A stretch of 64,000 bases of DNA from the NCBI RefSeq assembly GCF_001577305.1, contig NZ_CP014518.1, positions 1,984,001 to 2,048,000 on the forward strand, in the 5' to 3' direction. The stretch comes from Sinomonas atrocyanea (GTDB lineage Bacteria; Actinomycetota; Actinomycetes; Actinomycetales; Micrococcaceae). This document shows, piece by piece, positions 35,835 through 46,562 of this stretch. The notes below the pieces were generated by a model that saw nothing but the letters and a program-made list of their open reading frames with translations, was not told the origin of the DNA and did no database searches. The position numbers and the translations under genes were made by a program. Numbering within the stretch: the first letter of the stretch is position 1; every line of letters begins with the position of its first letter.

Positions 35835-37808
35835 GTGCTGACGATTCTCAATGCGGTCAAGCGCGTGATTGTGGGCCGCGCTCTGCGCAACGATCGGCTC
35901 ACGCACACGCTGCTGCCCAAGCGCATCGCGCTTCCGATCTTCGCCTCGGATGCGCTCTCGTCCGTCGCCTACGCGCCCGACGAGATCCTTCTGACCCTTG
36001 CCCTCGCCGGTGTCTCGGCGGTGTCCCTCTCGCCCTGGGTGGGACTCGCCGTCATGCTCGTGCTCGTCACGGTGGTGGCGTCGTACCGGCAGAACGTCCA
36101 TGCGTACCCTTCGGGCGGCGGCGACTACGAGATCGCCACCGAGAACCTCGGCCGCTTCGCAGGGCTCACCGTCGCCAGCGCCCTCCTCGTCGACTACGTC
36201 CTCACCGTCGCCGTGTCGATCTCCTCCGCCGCGTCCTACCTGACCACCGCCGTGCCCTCGCTGCACGGGACGCAGGCCGTCATCGCGGTCGCCTCCGTGG
36301 TGGTGCTCGCCCTCGTGAACCTGAGGGGCATCCGCGAGGCCGGGACCGTGTTCGCGGTGCCGACCTACCTCTTCATGCTCTCGATCCTCGGCATGACTGC
36401 CGTGGGCCTCGTGCAGTGGTTCACCGGCACGCTCCGCCCCGCGCAGAGCGCCGCCTTCACCATCGTCGCGTCCCCGGAGTTCGACCAGGGACTCGTGGGG
36501 ATCGCGGGCGGCTTCCTGCTCCTGAGGGCCTTCTCCTCTGGCGCCGCCGCCCTCACCGGCGTCGAGGCGATCAGCAACGGCGTGCCGAATTTCCGGGCGC
36601 CCAAGAGCAAGAACGCCGCCACCACGCTCCTGCTGCTCGGCGCCGTGGCCGCGTCGATGCTCGCCGGGATCATCTTCCTCGCCAACGCGACCCGCGTGCA
36701 CCTCGTCCAGGACCCTGCGAGCGAGCTGCTCCTCAACGGCAAGCCGCTCTCCGGCGACTACATCCAGACCCCGGTCATCGGCCAGATCGCCGATTCCGTG
36801 TTCGGCGGCGGGAGCATCCCCTTCTACATCGTGGTGGCGGCCACCGGCGTCATCCTCGTCTTCGCCTCCAACACCGCCTTCAACGGCTTCCCCGTGCTCG
36901 GCTCGATCCTGGCCCAGGACGGCTACCTGCCCCGCCAGCTGCGCACCCGCGGCGACCGGCTCGCCTTCAGCAACGGAGTCCTCGCCCTCGCCGCCGGCGC
37001 GATCGTCCTCATCATCGCGTTCGACGCCGACGTGACCCGCCTCATCCAGCTGTACATCGTCGGCGTCTTCGTCTCGTTCACCCTGAGCCAGCTGGGCATG
37101 ATCCGCCACTGGACGCGCGAGCTCAAGCGGGTCAAGGACCGCAGCGTGCGGGTGCGCATGCAGCGCTCGCGGATCATCAACGGCATCGGGTTCGCGATGA
37201 CGGGCACCGTGCTCGTCATCGTCCTCATCACCAAGTTCGAGCACGGCGCCTGGATCGCGCTCCTGGCCATGTTCGTGATCTTCCTCGTCATGTGGAGCAT
37301 CCACGCCCACTACACCAACGTCGCACGCGAGCTCGCGGTGGGCGACGACCCCTCGGCCCGCGCGCTGCCCAGCAGGGTCCACGCCGTCCTGCTCGTCTCC
37401 CACGTCCGCAAGCCTGTGCTGAGGGCGCTCGCCTACGCCCGCGCCTCGAGGCCGTCGAGGCTCGACGCCGTCACCGTGGACATCAGCCCCGAGGAGACGG
37501 CCCAGACCGTCGCGGACTGGGAGAAGCTCGGGATCCCCGTTCCCCTCACCGTGCTCGCAAGTCCCTACCGGGAGACGATCACCCCGCTCATGGACTACAT
37601 CCGGGGCATGCGCCGGGACTCCCCGCGCGACTTGATCGTCGTCTACATCCCCGAGTACGTGGTGGGCAAGTGGTGGGAGCAGCTCGTGCACAACCAGACC
37701 GCCCTGCGGATCAAGACCCGGCTCCACTTCGAGCCAGGGGTCATGGTGGCCTCGGTGCCGTGGCAGCTGAAGTCGAGCGAGGAAGCCAGGAGGCTGCAGG
37801 AGCTGTGA
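35835..37808 (+). CDS. APC family permease with C-terminal cytosolic domain
   Basis: 657 residues. About 12 membrane helices in the first 490 residues with the LeuT/APC pattern: FASDALSSVAYAPDEILLTL (about 36-55) is the unwound first helix of the KUP/amino-acid type. LTGVEAISNGVPNFRAPKS (about 238-256) is the conserved helix-6 region. A 160-residue cytosolic domain follows (LLVSHVRKPVLRALAYARAS..., about 518), resembling the C-terminal domain of related K+ or amino-acid transporters. The substrate is not known; linkage to two TrkA genes raises potassium or a pH/K+-coupled function (inference). It overlaps the start region of the methyltransferase gene. Confidence 0.87.
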   Translation: MLTILNAVKRVIVGRALRNDRLTHTLLPKRIALPIFASDALSSVAYAPDEILLTLALAGVSAVSLSPWVGLAVMLVLVTVVASYRQNVHAYPSGGGDYEIATENLGRFAGLTVASALLVDYVLTVAVSISSAASYLTTAVPSLHGTQAVIAVASVVVLALVNLRGIREAGTVFAVPTYLFMLSILGMTAVGLVQWFTGTLRPAQSAAFTIVASPEFDQGLVGIAGGFLLLRAFSSGAAALTGVEAISNGVPNFRAPKSKNAATTLLLLGAVAASMLAGIIFLANATRVHLVQDPASELLLNGKPLSGDYIQTPVIGQIADSVFGGGSIPFYIVVAATGVILVFASNTAFNGFPVLGSILAQDGYLPRQLRTRGDRLAFSNGVLALAAGAIVLIIAFDADVTRLIQLYIVGVFVSFTLSQLGMIRHWTRELKRVKDRSVRVRMQRSRIINGIGFAMTGTVLVIVLITKFEHGAWIALLAMFVIFLVMWSIHAHYTNVARELAVGDDPSARALPSRVHAVLLVSHVRKPVLRALAYARASRPSRLDAVTVDISPEETAQTVADWEKLGIPVPLTVLASPYRETITPLMDYIRGMRRDSPRDLIVVYIPEYVVGKWWEQLVHNQTALRIKTRLHFEPGVMVASVPWQLKSSEEARRLQEL

Positions 37809-37810
37809 GC

Positions 37811-39175
37811 ATGTCCCCCGGAACCGAGCAGGAGAACGCCCCCGGCCGCACCCTCGAGCTGCGGCTCGGGCCCGTGGCCCACGGCGGCCACATGGTCGCC
37901 CGACACGAGGGCCGGGTCGTCTTCGTCCGCCACGGCCTCCCCGGCGAGCTCGTGCGGGCCGAGCTCACCGACGCCGCACCCGAGGCGACGTTCTGGCGCG
38001 CCGATGTCGTCGACGTCCTCGAACCCTCGACCCACCGGCGCGACCACGTGTGGGACCTCGCTGACTCCCTGAAGGCGCACCGCGCCGGCCGGCCGCCGGT
38101 CGGCGGGGCCGAGTTCGGCCACATCGCCCTGGACGAGCAGCGGCGGCTTAAGGCCGCAGTGGTCAGCGAGCAGCTCGAGCGCCTCGCCGGCCTCGAGCTG
38201 GACGTCGAGGTCGAGCCCGTCGCCCTCCGCGAGGACTCGGGCGACGACGCCGGCGGCCTCGCGTGGCGAACGCGCTGCAGCTTCTCGGTCACAGCCGAGG
38301 GCCGGCTCGCGATGCACGCCCACCGCTCCGAGACCCTCATCCCGGTCGGCCCGATGCCGCTCGCCACCGAGGAGATCAACCGGCTGCGCCTGTGGGAGCT
38401 GGACCTGGACGGCGTCGAGCGCCTCGAGGTCGCAGCCCCCGCCTGCGGCTCGGCGCCGCTGGTCGTGTTCACCCTTGCCGACGGGGTTGCCCCCTCGCGG
38501 CTCACGGATGTCCTCGCCCGGCTCTCGCCCGAGGTCTCGGCCAGCGCGGTCGGCCCCGACGCCGGCAGGGCCCCCCTCACCGTGCGGGGCCGGGGGTCCG
38601 TCTCCGAGCGGGTCCTCGGCCGCCACTACACGGTGACGGGGGAGGGCTTCTGGCAGATCCACCGGCGCGCGCCGGAGACCCTCGTGGCCGCGGCGCTCGA
38701 GGCGCTCGACGGCGCGCTCGCCCCGGGCGGGCAGGTCGCCGACCTCTATGCCGGGGCGGGCCTCTTCACCGCGCCCCTCGCCGACGCCGTCGGGCCCGCG
38801 GGCCACGTCCTCTCGGTCGAGGGCGCCCCCGGCACGAGCCGCGACGCGAGGCGGACCTTCAAGCGCCGGCCCGAGGTCGCGGTCGTGCAGGGACGGGTCG
38901 AGCGGGTGCTGCGCCGGCACGGCGGCGCGGGGGCGTTCGACGCCGTCGTGCTCGACCCGCCCCGGGCCGGCGCGGGGCGGGAGACGGTGCACCAGCTCGT
39001 CGAAGCGGCGCCCCGGGCCATCGCGTACGTGGCCTGCGACCCTGCCTCGTTCGCCCGCGACCTCGGCTGGTTCCGGAAGGCGGGATGGCAGCTCGAGGGC
39101 CTGCGCGCGTTCGACCTGTACCCGATGACGCACCACGTCGAGACCGTCGCCCGGCTCACGCCGCCGCGAGCGTAG
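37811..39175 (+). CDS. TrmA/RumA-type class I SAM-dependent RNA (uracil-5) methyltransferase
   Basis: 454 residues. An N-terminal TRAM domain (about 10-70; GPVAHGGHMVARHEGRVVFV) is followed by a middle domain and the SAM-binding fold, VADLYAGAGLFTAPLADAVG (about 309-328). FDAVVLDPPRAGAG (about 376) and AYVACDPASFARDL (about 405-418, catalytic Cys) are the family's nucleophile motifs. The four-Cys iron-sulfur site of E. coli RumA is not evident. It should form 5-methyluridine in rRNA or tRNA; which one is unknown. The start ATG at 37811 has GGAG 8 nt upstream; GTG at 37805 is an alternative. The preceding gene ends just before it. Confidence 0.9.
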   Translation: MSPGTEQENAPGRTLELRLGPVAHGGHMVARHEGRVVFVRHGLPGELVRAELTDAAPEATFWRADVVDVLEPSTHRRDHVWDLADSLKAHRAGRPPVGGAEFGHIALDEQRRLKAAVVSEQLERLAGLELDVEVEPVALREDSGDDAGGLAWRTRCSFSVTAEGRLAMHAHRSETLIPVGPMPLATEEINRLRLWELDLDGVERLEVAAPACGSAPLVVFTLADGVAPSRLTDVLARLSPEVSASAVGPDAGRAPLTVRGRGSVSERVLGRHYTVTGEGFWQIHRRAPETLVAAALEALDGALAPGGQVADLYAGAGLFTAPLADAVGPAGHVLSVEGAPGTSRDARRTFKRRPEVAVVQGRVERVLRRHGGAGAFDAVVLDPPRAGAGRETVHQLVEAAPRAIAYVACDPASFARDLGWFRKAGWQLEGLRAFDLYPMTHHVETVARLTPPRA

Positions 39176-39264
39176 GCGGCCGTCTCGCTGTGCGGGGACC
39201 GTCGCCCGGCGGCGCCGTGCGAACTAGGATGGGCGGAGATGGCCCCGACGCGCGGAGCCCCGCG

Positions 39265-39280
39265 GTTAGGCATGCCTAAC
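39265..39280. promoter_or_regulatory. Iron-box-like palindrome upstream of acnA
   Basis: GTTAGG-CATG-CCTAAC is a perfect 16-bp palindrome 57 nt before the acnA start. Against the DtxR/IdeR/DmdR consensus (TTAGGTTAGGCTAACCTAA) the stretch GGTTAGGC...CCTAA matches, with mismatches in the three bases between the arms. A TAGGAT -10-like box lies upstream at 39225-39230. Confidence 0.5.
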
Positions 39281-39336
39281 TAGCACCGCCCGCGAGGCCG
39301 GGACAAAGATGGCAGTGTTGCGAGAGGAGTCCTGCA

Positions 39337-42162
<2,826 letters not shown>

Positions 42163-42200
42163 CGCCGCACGGCGACGGCGCCAGCGCAGGCCGGCAGCAA

Positions 42201-42228
42201 GAGGGCCCCACCACCCGGTGGGGCCCTC
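42201..42228 (+). terminator. Terminator of acnA
   Basis: A perfect 12-bp stem (42201-42212 against 42217-42228), loop ACCC, followed by CCTT. It starts about 40 nt after the stop codon. Confidence 0.85.
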
Positions 42229-42302
42229 CTTGCGTCTCCGGGACCACGCCGCATCGGCCCTACGCGCGGGTAGCCGGGACCACCGCCCGGGCCCGGAGGC
42301 GT

Positions 42303-42308
42303 TAGAGT
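42303..42308 (+). promoter_or_regulatory. -10 box of dxs
   Basis: TAGAGT lies 5 nt before an in-frame GTG (42314) and about 32 nt before the TTG start with a Shine-Dalgarno site, so transcription probably begins at about 42314-42316. Confidence 0.5.
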
Positions 42309-42340
42309 GGTTCGTGCACGTTTCGAGCAAGGAGTCGCCC

Positions 42341-44329
42341 TTGGGCATCTTGGATTCCATCGAGGGGCCGAAGGACCTCGCCCAGCTCGGTCCCGCCGAG
42401 CTCGAGGACCTCGCCGGGGAGATCCGGAAGTTCCTGATCCGCAATGTCGCCCAGACCGGCGGCCACCTCGGGCCGAACCTCGGCGTCGTCGAGCTGACGC
42501 TGGCGATCCACCGCATCTTCGAGTCCCCGCGCGACAGCATCATCTTCGACACCGGGCACCAGTCCTACGTCCACAAGCTCCTGACCGGCCGCAAGGACTT
42601 CTCGACCCTCCGGCAGGAGGGCGGCCTCTCCGGCTACCCCTCCCGCGCCGAGAGCGAGCACGACATCGTCGAGTCCTCGCACGCCTCCTCCTCGCTGTCC
42701 TGGGCCGACGGGATCTCCCGCGCCCGCAAGCTCACGGGCGAGGGCGACCGCTACACCGTGGTCGTGGTGGGCGATGGCGCCCTCACCGGCGGCATGGCCT
42801 GGGAGGCGCTGAACAACATTGCCTCGGACAAGGACCGCCGGGTCGTGATCGTGGTCAACGACAACGGCCGCTCCTACGCCCCGACGGTCGGTGGCCTCGC
42901 CGACTACCTCGCGTCGCTGCGCACCGCGATCGACAAGGTCCGCACGGCCCCGGCCTACGAGGGCATGCTCGAGGTCGCCAAGAGGCGCCTGCAGAACGGC
43001 GGCCCCGTCGGCCAGTTCGTGTACAAGGGCCTGCACGCCACCAAGAAGGGCATCAAGGACTGGTGGGCGCCCCAGGGCATGTTCGAGGACCTGGGGCTCA
43101 AGTACGTCGGTCCGGTGGACGGCCACGACCAGCGCACCCTCGAGGAGGCGCTCGCGACCGCCAAGAACTTCGCCGGCCCCGTGATCGTCCACGCGATCAC
43201 CGAGAAGGGGCACGGCTACGCCCCGGCCCGCAACCACGAGGCCGACCAGTTCCACGCCGTCGGCGTGATCGACCCCGAGACCGGGCAGCCCACCGGGCCC
43301 GGGGGCGGCACCTCGTGGACCTCGGTCTTCGCGGAGGAGATCGCGGCGATCGCCGACGAGCGCGAGGACGTCGTGGGCATCACCGGCGCCATGCTCATCC
43401 CGGTCGGCCTCGCCACGTTCGCCCAGCGCCACCCGGACCGGGTGATCGACGTCGGCATCGCCGAGCAGCACGCCGTCACGAGCGCCGCGGGCCTCGCCTT
43501 CGGCGGCCTCCACCCCGTCGTCGCGGTGTACGCGACCTTCCTGAACCGGGCCTACGACCAGCTCCTGATGGACGTCGCGCTGCACAAGGCCGGCGTGACC
43601 CTCGTGCTGGACCGCGCGGGGGTCACCGGCCCCGACGGTGCCAGCCACCACGGCCAGTGGGACATGGCGCTCGTCCAGAGCGTGCCCGGGCTGCACCTCG
43701 CCGCCCCGCGGGACGCGACCCGGCTGCGCGAGGAGCTCCGCGAGGCCATCGCGGTCGACGACGCCCCGACCGTCGTGCGGTTCTCGAAGGGGACCGTCGG
43801 GGCCGAGACCGAGGCGCTCGAGCGCCTCGACGACGGCGTCGACGTCCTGGCCCGCACGGGCACCGTGGCCGAGGCCGACGGCGAGACGGGCCCCGACGTC
43901 CTGCTCGTGGCGGTCGGCGCCATGAGCGACCTCGCCCTCGAGGTCGCGCAGCGGCTGGACCACCAGGGCATCAGCTCCACCGTCGTGGACCCGCGCTGGG
44001 TCCTGCCCGTGCCGCGGAGCATCATCAGCCTCGCGGCGCGCCACCGCATCGTGGTGTGCCTCGAGGACGGCGTCCGCGCGGGCGGGGTGGGTTCGCGGAT
44101 CCGCCAGGAGATGCGCGCCGCCGGCGTGGACACCGCGCTGAACGAGGTCGGCCTCCCGGTGGAGTTCCTCGACCACGGCTCACGGAACCAGGTGCTCGCC
44201 CGCGTGGGCCTGACCGCCCAGCAGGTCGCGCACGACATCGTCGCCCAGGTCCTGGGGACCAAGGTCCCGTTCGCCCGGCCGCTGCCGGGCCAGGCTGCCC
44301 CGACCACGGGCACGCTCCCCAAGCTGTGA
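42341..44329 (+). CDS. dxs: 1-deoxy-D-xylulose-5-phosphate synthase
   Basis: 662 residues. The first enzyme of the MEP isoprenoid pathway, joining pyruvate and glyceraldehyde 3-phosphate with thiamine diphosphate. GHQSYVHKLLTGR (about 69-81), the ThDP motif VVGDGALTGGMAWEALNN (about 143-160) and GIAEQHAVTSAAGLAFGG (about 372, catalytic Glu) are clear. The start TTG at 42341 (LGILDSIEGPKDL) aligns with the family start MGIL and has AAGGAG 6 nt upstream. An in-frame GTG at 42314 could start a leaderless form nine residues longer. The C-terminal tail is slightly long and Pro-rich. The stop overlaps the DUF402 gene start by 3 nt, so the genes are coupled. Confidence 0.96.
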   Translation: MGILDSIEGPKDLAQLGPAELEDLAGEIRKFLIRNVAQTGGHLGPNLGVVELTLAIHRIFESPRDSIIFDTGHQSYVHKLLTGRKDFSTLRQEGGLSGYPSRAESEHDIVESSHASSSLSWADGISRARKLTGEGDRYTVVVVGDGALTGGMAWEALNNIASDKDRRVVIVVNDNGRSYAPTVGGLADYLASLRTAIDKVRTAPAYEGMLEVAKRRLQNGGPVGQFVYKGLHATKKGIKDWWAPQGMFEDLGLKYVGPVDGHDQRTLEEALATAKNFAGPVIVHAITEKGHGYAPARNHEADQFHAVGVIDPETGQPTGPGGGTSWTSVFAEEIAAIADEREDVVGITGAMLIPVGLATFAQRHPDRVIDVGIAEQHAVTSAAGLAFGGLHPVVAVYATFLNRAYDQLLMDVALHKAGVTLVLDRAGVTGPDGASHHGQWDMALVQSVPGLHLAAPRDATRLREELREAIAVDDAPTVVRFSKGTVGAETEALERLDDGVDVLARTGTVAEADGETGPDVLLVAVGAMSDLALEVAQRLDHQGISSTVVDPRWVLPVPRSIISLAARHRIVVCLEDGVRAGGVGSRIRQEMRAAGVDTALNEVGLPVEFLDHGSRNQVLARVGLTAQQVAHDIVAQVLGTKVPFARPLPGQAAPTTGTLPKL

Positions 44330-44952
44330 CCGGCCGGGCGGCCGGGGCTGCCCCCGGTGCGTGGCGGATCCAGCCGCCCCCGCCGGCGGGTGCGCCGCGC
44401 CCCGGCGAGCTGGTGGTGGCCCGCAACCGCAAGTGGGACGGCACGGGCCACTGGGTGGTCCCGGGGTTCGGCCTGGGCGAGGACGAGCACGGCTGGTGGA
44501 TCTACCAGGGGCGCGGCGAGTTCATCTCGCGCCCCGGTGCTGCGCTGCACACGCGCTCGGACGCGGTCCTGCTCATCCCGCGTGCCGGCGGGTACGCGGC
44601 CACGTTCTACGACGACACCAACCCCGGCGACTTCCGCGTGTACGTGGACCTCGCGTGGGACCTCGCCTGGCACCGCATCGGCGCTCCGGCGGGGGAGGGG
44701 CACCCCGGTGTGGTCGAGTTCCACATGGTCGACATGGACCTCGACGTGGTCCGCTCGGCCCGTCACGGCGTGTTCGTCGACGACGAGGACGAGTTCGCCG
44801 AGCACGCGGCCGCGATGGCCTACCCCGAGGGCCTGGTCGCGGCGGTCCGGTCCGAGTGCGCGCGGCTGCACGAGGCCGTGCTCGCGGGCACCGGCCCCTT
44901 TGACGGCATCTCCGACGCCTGGATGGCGTTGGGACGGAAGGAGAACCCATGA
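44326..44952 (+). CDS. DUF402 domain-containing protein
   Basis: 208 residues. The domain spans about 25-195: GELVVARNRKWDGTGHWVV, then FYDDTNPGDFRVYVDLAWDL (about 92-111) and VDMDLDVVRSARHGVFVDDE (about 135-154), the acidic metal-binding signature of DUF402. Related proteins are nucleoside di/triphosphate or RNA-end phosphatases (for example the Ntdp family and the FAU-1 domain), so a Mg-dependent phosphatase role is plausible but unproven. It overlaps the dxs stop (GTGA) and the following gene (ATGA), so the three form one operon. Confidence 0.82.
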   Translation: MTGRAAGAAPGAWRIQPPPPAGAPRPGELVVARNRKWDGTGHWVVPGFGLGEDEHGWWIYQGRGEFISRPGAALHTRSDAVLLIPRAGGYAATFYDDTNPGDFRVYVDLAWDLAWHRIGAPAGEGHPGVVEFHMVDMDLDVVRSARHGVFVDDEDEFAEHAAAMAYPEGLVAAVRSECARLHEAVLAGTGPFDGISDAWMALGRKENP

Positions 44953-45506
44953 GCTACGCGCGCGTCTACCGGCGCAGGGACGACGGCACGCTCGAGTTCC
45001 GGGAGGCATGGCATGACGAGGAGGGCGCCCAGTTCGTGGTGAACCACGGCGTGGTCGGCCACCAGTCCGCGACGGAGGCCACGCACGACGTCGACGCTGC
45101 CGCCGCCGAGGGGCTCATGGCCGCCTTCGCTGCCCAGTGCGAGCAGGACGGCTACGCCCCGCTCGGCGACGAGGACCTGTGGCGGGTCGTGGCGCAGTTC
45201 GCGCTCAAGACGGCCGAGGGCACCGACCGGGACCGCGCGCTCGAGCGGCAGGCCGTCCAGGCCCTCTCGGCCCACCTCGCCTGGCGCGGGCTCGGGACGG
45301 TCGAGGGCAGCGCCATCGGCAACAGCCGGCTCAATGTGTTCGCGACGTGCGTCGACCCCGCCAAGGCCGTCGCCGCGGTCAAGACGTGCCTGCGCGAGGC
45401 CACGAGCGACTACACGAAGCTCTCGGTGGCCGTCGCGCCGCTGACCGACCCGGACGCGTTCAAGCTCAAGCACGCCCCCGCAGGGGTCCGCGGCTTCTCC
45501 CTCTGA
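44949..45506 (+). CDS. Uncharacterised protein, faintly WGR-like N-terminus
   Basis: 185 residues; not recognised with confidence. The first 70 (MSYARVYRRRDDGTLEFREA, then a short strand, FVVNHGVVGHQSATEATHDV and a helix ending in CEQDGYAPL) have the spacing of a WGR domain, with VNHGVVG in place of RWGRIG. The second half is a separate alpha/beta module with NSRLNVFATCVDPAKAVAAV (about 122-141), which looks like a small ferredoxin-like fold. There are no membrane segments. It is coupled by ATGA overlap to the DUF402 gene downstream of dxs. Confidence 0.65.
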   Translation: MSYARVYRRRDDGTLEFREAWHDEEGAQFVVNHGVVGHQSATEATHDVDAAAAEGLMAAFAAQCEQDGYAPLGDEDLWRVVAQFALKTAEGTDRDRALERQAVQALSAHLAWRGLGTVEGSAIGNSRLNVFATCVDPAKAVAAVKTCLREATSDYTKLSVAVAPLTDPDAFKLKHAPAGVRGFSL

Positions 45507-45563
45507 CCGCCGCGGCCGGCTCCGCGGCACGGGCAGGCGCGCCCCTGCGCAGGACCGCACGGG

Positions 45564-45569
45564 TAGTCT
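45564..45569 (+). promoter_or_regulatory. Leaderless-type -10 box of the aldo/keto reductase gene
   Basis: TAGTCT ends 6 nt before the ATG at 45576. Confidence 0.55.
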
Positions 45570-45575
45570 GGCCCC

Positions 45576-46553
45576 ATGACTGACTACCGCCGCCTCGGCC
45601 GCTCCGGCCTGACCGTCTCGACCGTCGGCCTCGGCTGCAACAACCTCGGCCGCGCCAACACCCCGACCGAGACCCAGGAGGGCACCGACGCCGTCGTCCA
45701 CGCCGCGATCGATGCGGGCATCACCCTCTTCGACGTCGCCGACGTGTACGGCCGCACCCCCGGGCTGAGCGAGGAGATGCTCGGCAAGGCGCTCAAGGGC
45801 CGCCGCGACGACGTCGTGGTCGCCACCAAGTTCGGCATGGACATGCACGGCGCGAACGGGAAGGACTTCGGCGCACGCGGCTCGCGGCGCTACATCCGCA
45901 CCGCGGTCGAGGCCTCCCTCCGCCGCCTCGGCACCGACTGGATCGACCTGTACCAGTACCACACCCCGGACACCGAGACCCCGATCGAGGAGACGCTCTC
46001 GGCGCTCGACGACCTCGTCCGCGAGGGCAAGGTGCGCTACATCGGGCACTCGAACCGCACCGGCTGGCAGATCGCCGAGGCGGAGTTCACGGCGCGGATG
46101 GGCGGCTTCACCCCGTTCATCTCGAGCCAGAACCACTACAACCTCCTCGACCGGCGCGCCGAGCTGGAGGTCACGGAGGCCGCCGAGGCGTACGGCCTCG
46201 GGGTCCTGCCCTACTTCCCGCTGGCGAACGGGCTCCTCACCGGCAAGTACTCCCGCGGGAGCGCCCCCGAGGGCTCCCGGCTGTCCCACACCCGCACCAA
46301 CCTCGTCCACGACGCCGACTGGGACCAGCTCGACAGGTTCTCCGCCTTCGCCGAGGAGCGGGGCCTGACCGAGCTCCAGGTCGCCTTCTCGTGGCTCGCC
46401 GCGCAGCCCTCGGTCGCGAGCGTCATCGCCGGCGCCACCAAGCCCGAGCAGATCCGCCAGAACGCCGAGGCGGCCTCGTGGGAGCCGAGCGCCGAGGACC
46501 TCGCCGAGCTCGACGAGATCTTCCCGAAGACGCCGCGCGTCGCACTCTTCTAG
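45576..46553 (+). CDS. Aldo/keto reductase
   Basis: 325 residues, the usual size. MTDYRRLGRSGLTVSTVGLG is a typical start. LFDVADVYGRTPGLSEEML (about 50-68) holds the catalytic Asp and Tyr, VVATKFGMD (about 82) the Lys, and YQYHTPD (about 126) the His, so the tetrad is complete. GVLPYFPLANGLLTGKYSRG and the NADP-site VIAGATKPEQIRQNAEA near the C-terminus match the AKR11/12-like (voltage-gated K+ channel beta) group. The substrate is unknown. No Shine-Dalgarno; leaderless-type promoter. Its stop codon TAG forms part of the next gene's -10 box. Confidence 0.9.
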   Translation: MTDYRRLGRSGLTVSTVGLGCNNLGRANTPTETQEGTDAVVHAAIDAGITLFDVADVYGRTPGLSEEMLGKALKGRRDDVVVATKFGMDMHGANGKDFGARGSRRYIRTAVEASLRRLGTDWIDLYQYHTPDTETPIEETLSALDDLVREGKVRYIGHSNRTGWQIAEAEFTARMGGFTPFISSQNHYNLLDRRAELEVTEAAEAYGLGVLPYFPLANGLLTGKYSRGSAPEGSRLSHTRTNLVHDADWDQLDRFSAFAEERGLTELQVAFSWLAAQPSVASVIAGATKPEQIRQNAEAASWEPSAEDLAELDEIFPKTPRVALF

Positions 46554-46556
46554 GGT
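46551..46556 (+). promoter_or_regulatory. Leaderless-type -10 box of the nucleoside hydrolase gene
   Basis: TAGGGT ends 6 nt before the GTG at 46563 and begins with the stop codon of the aldo/keto reductase gene. Confidence 0.5.
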
Positions 46557-46562
46557 CGGCGC

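Noticed and set aside
35777..39175. An 1132-codon frame joining the APC permease region to the methyltransferase
   Set aside because: Only the part from 37811 resembles a protein family; the upstream part is a shadow of the permease gene in another frame.
39265..39280. A full 19-bp DtxR/IdeR box
   Set aside because: The arms are 4 nt apart and the central bases differ from the consensus, so it is listed only as iron-box-like.
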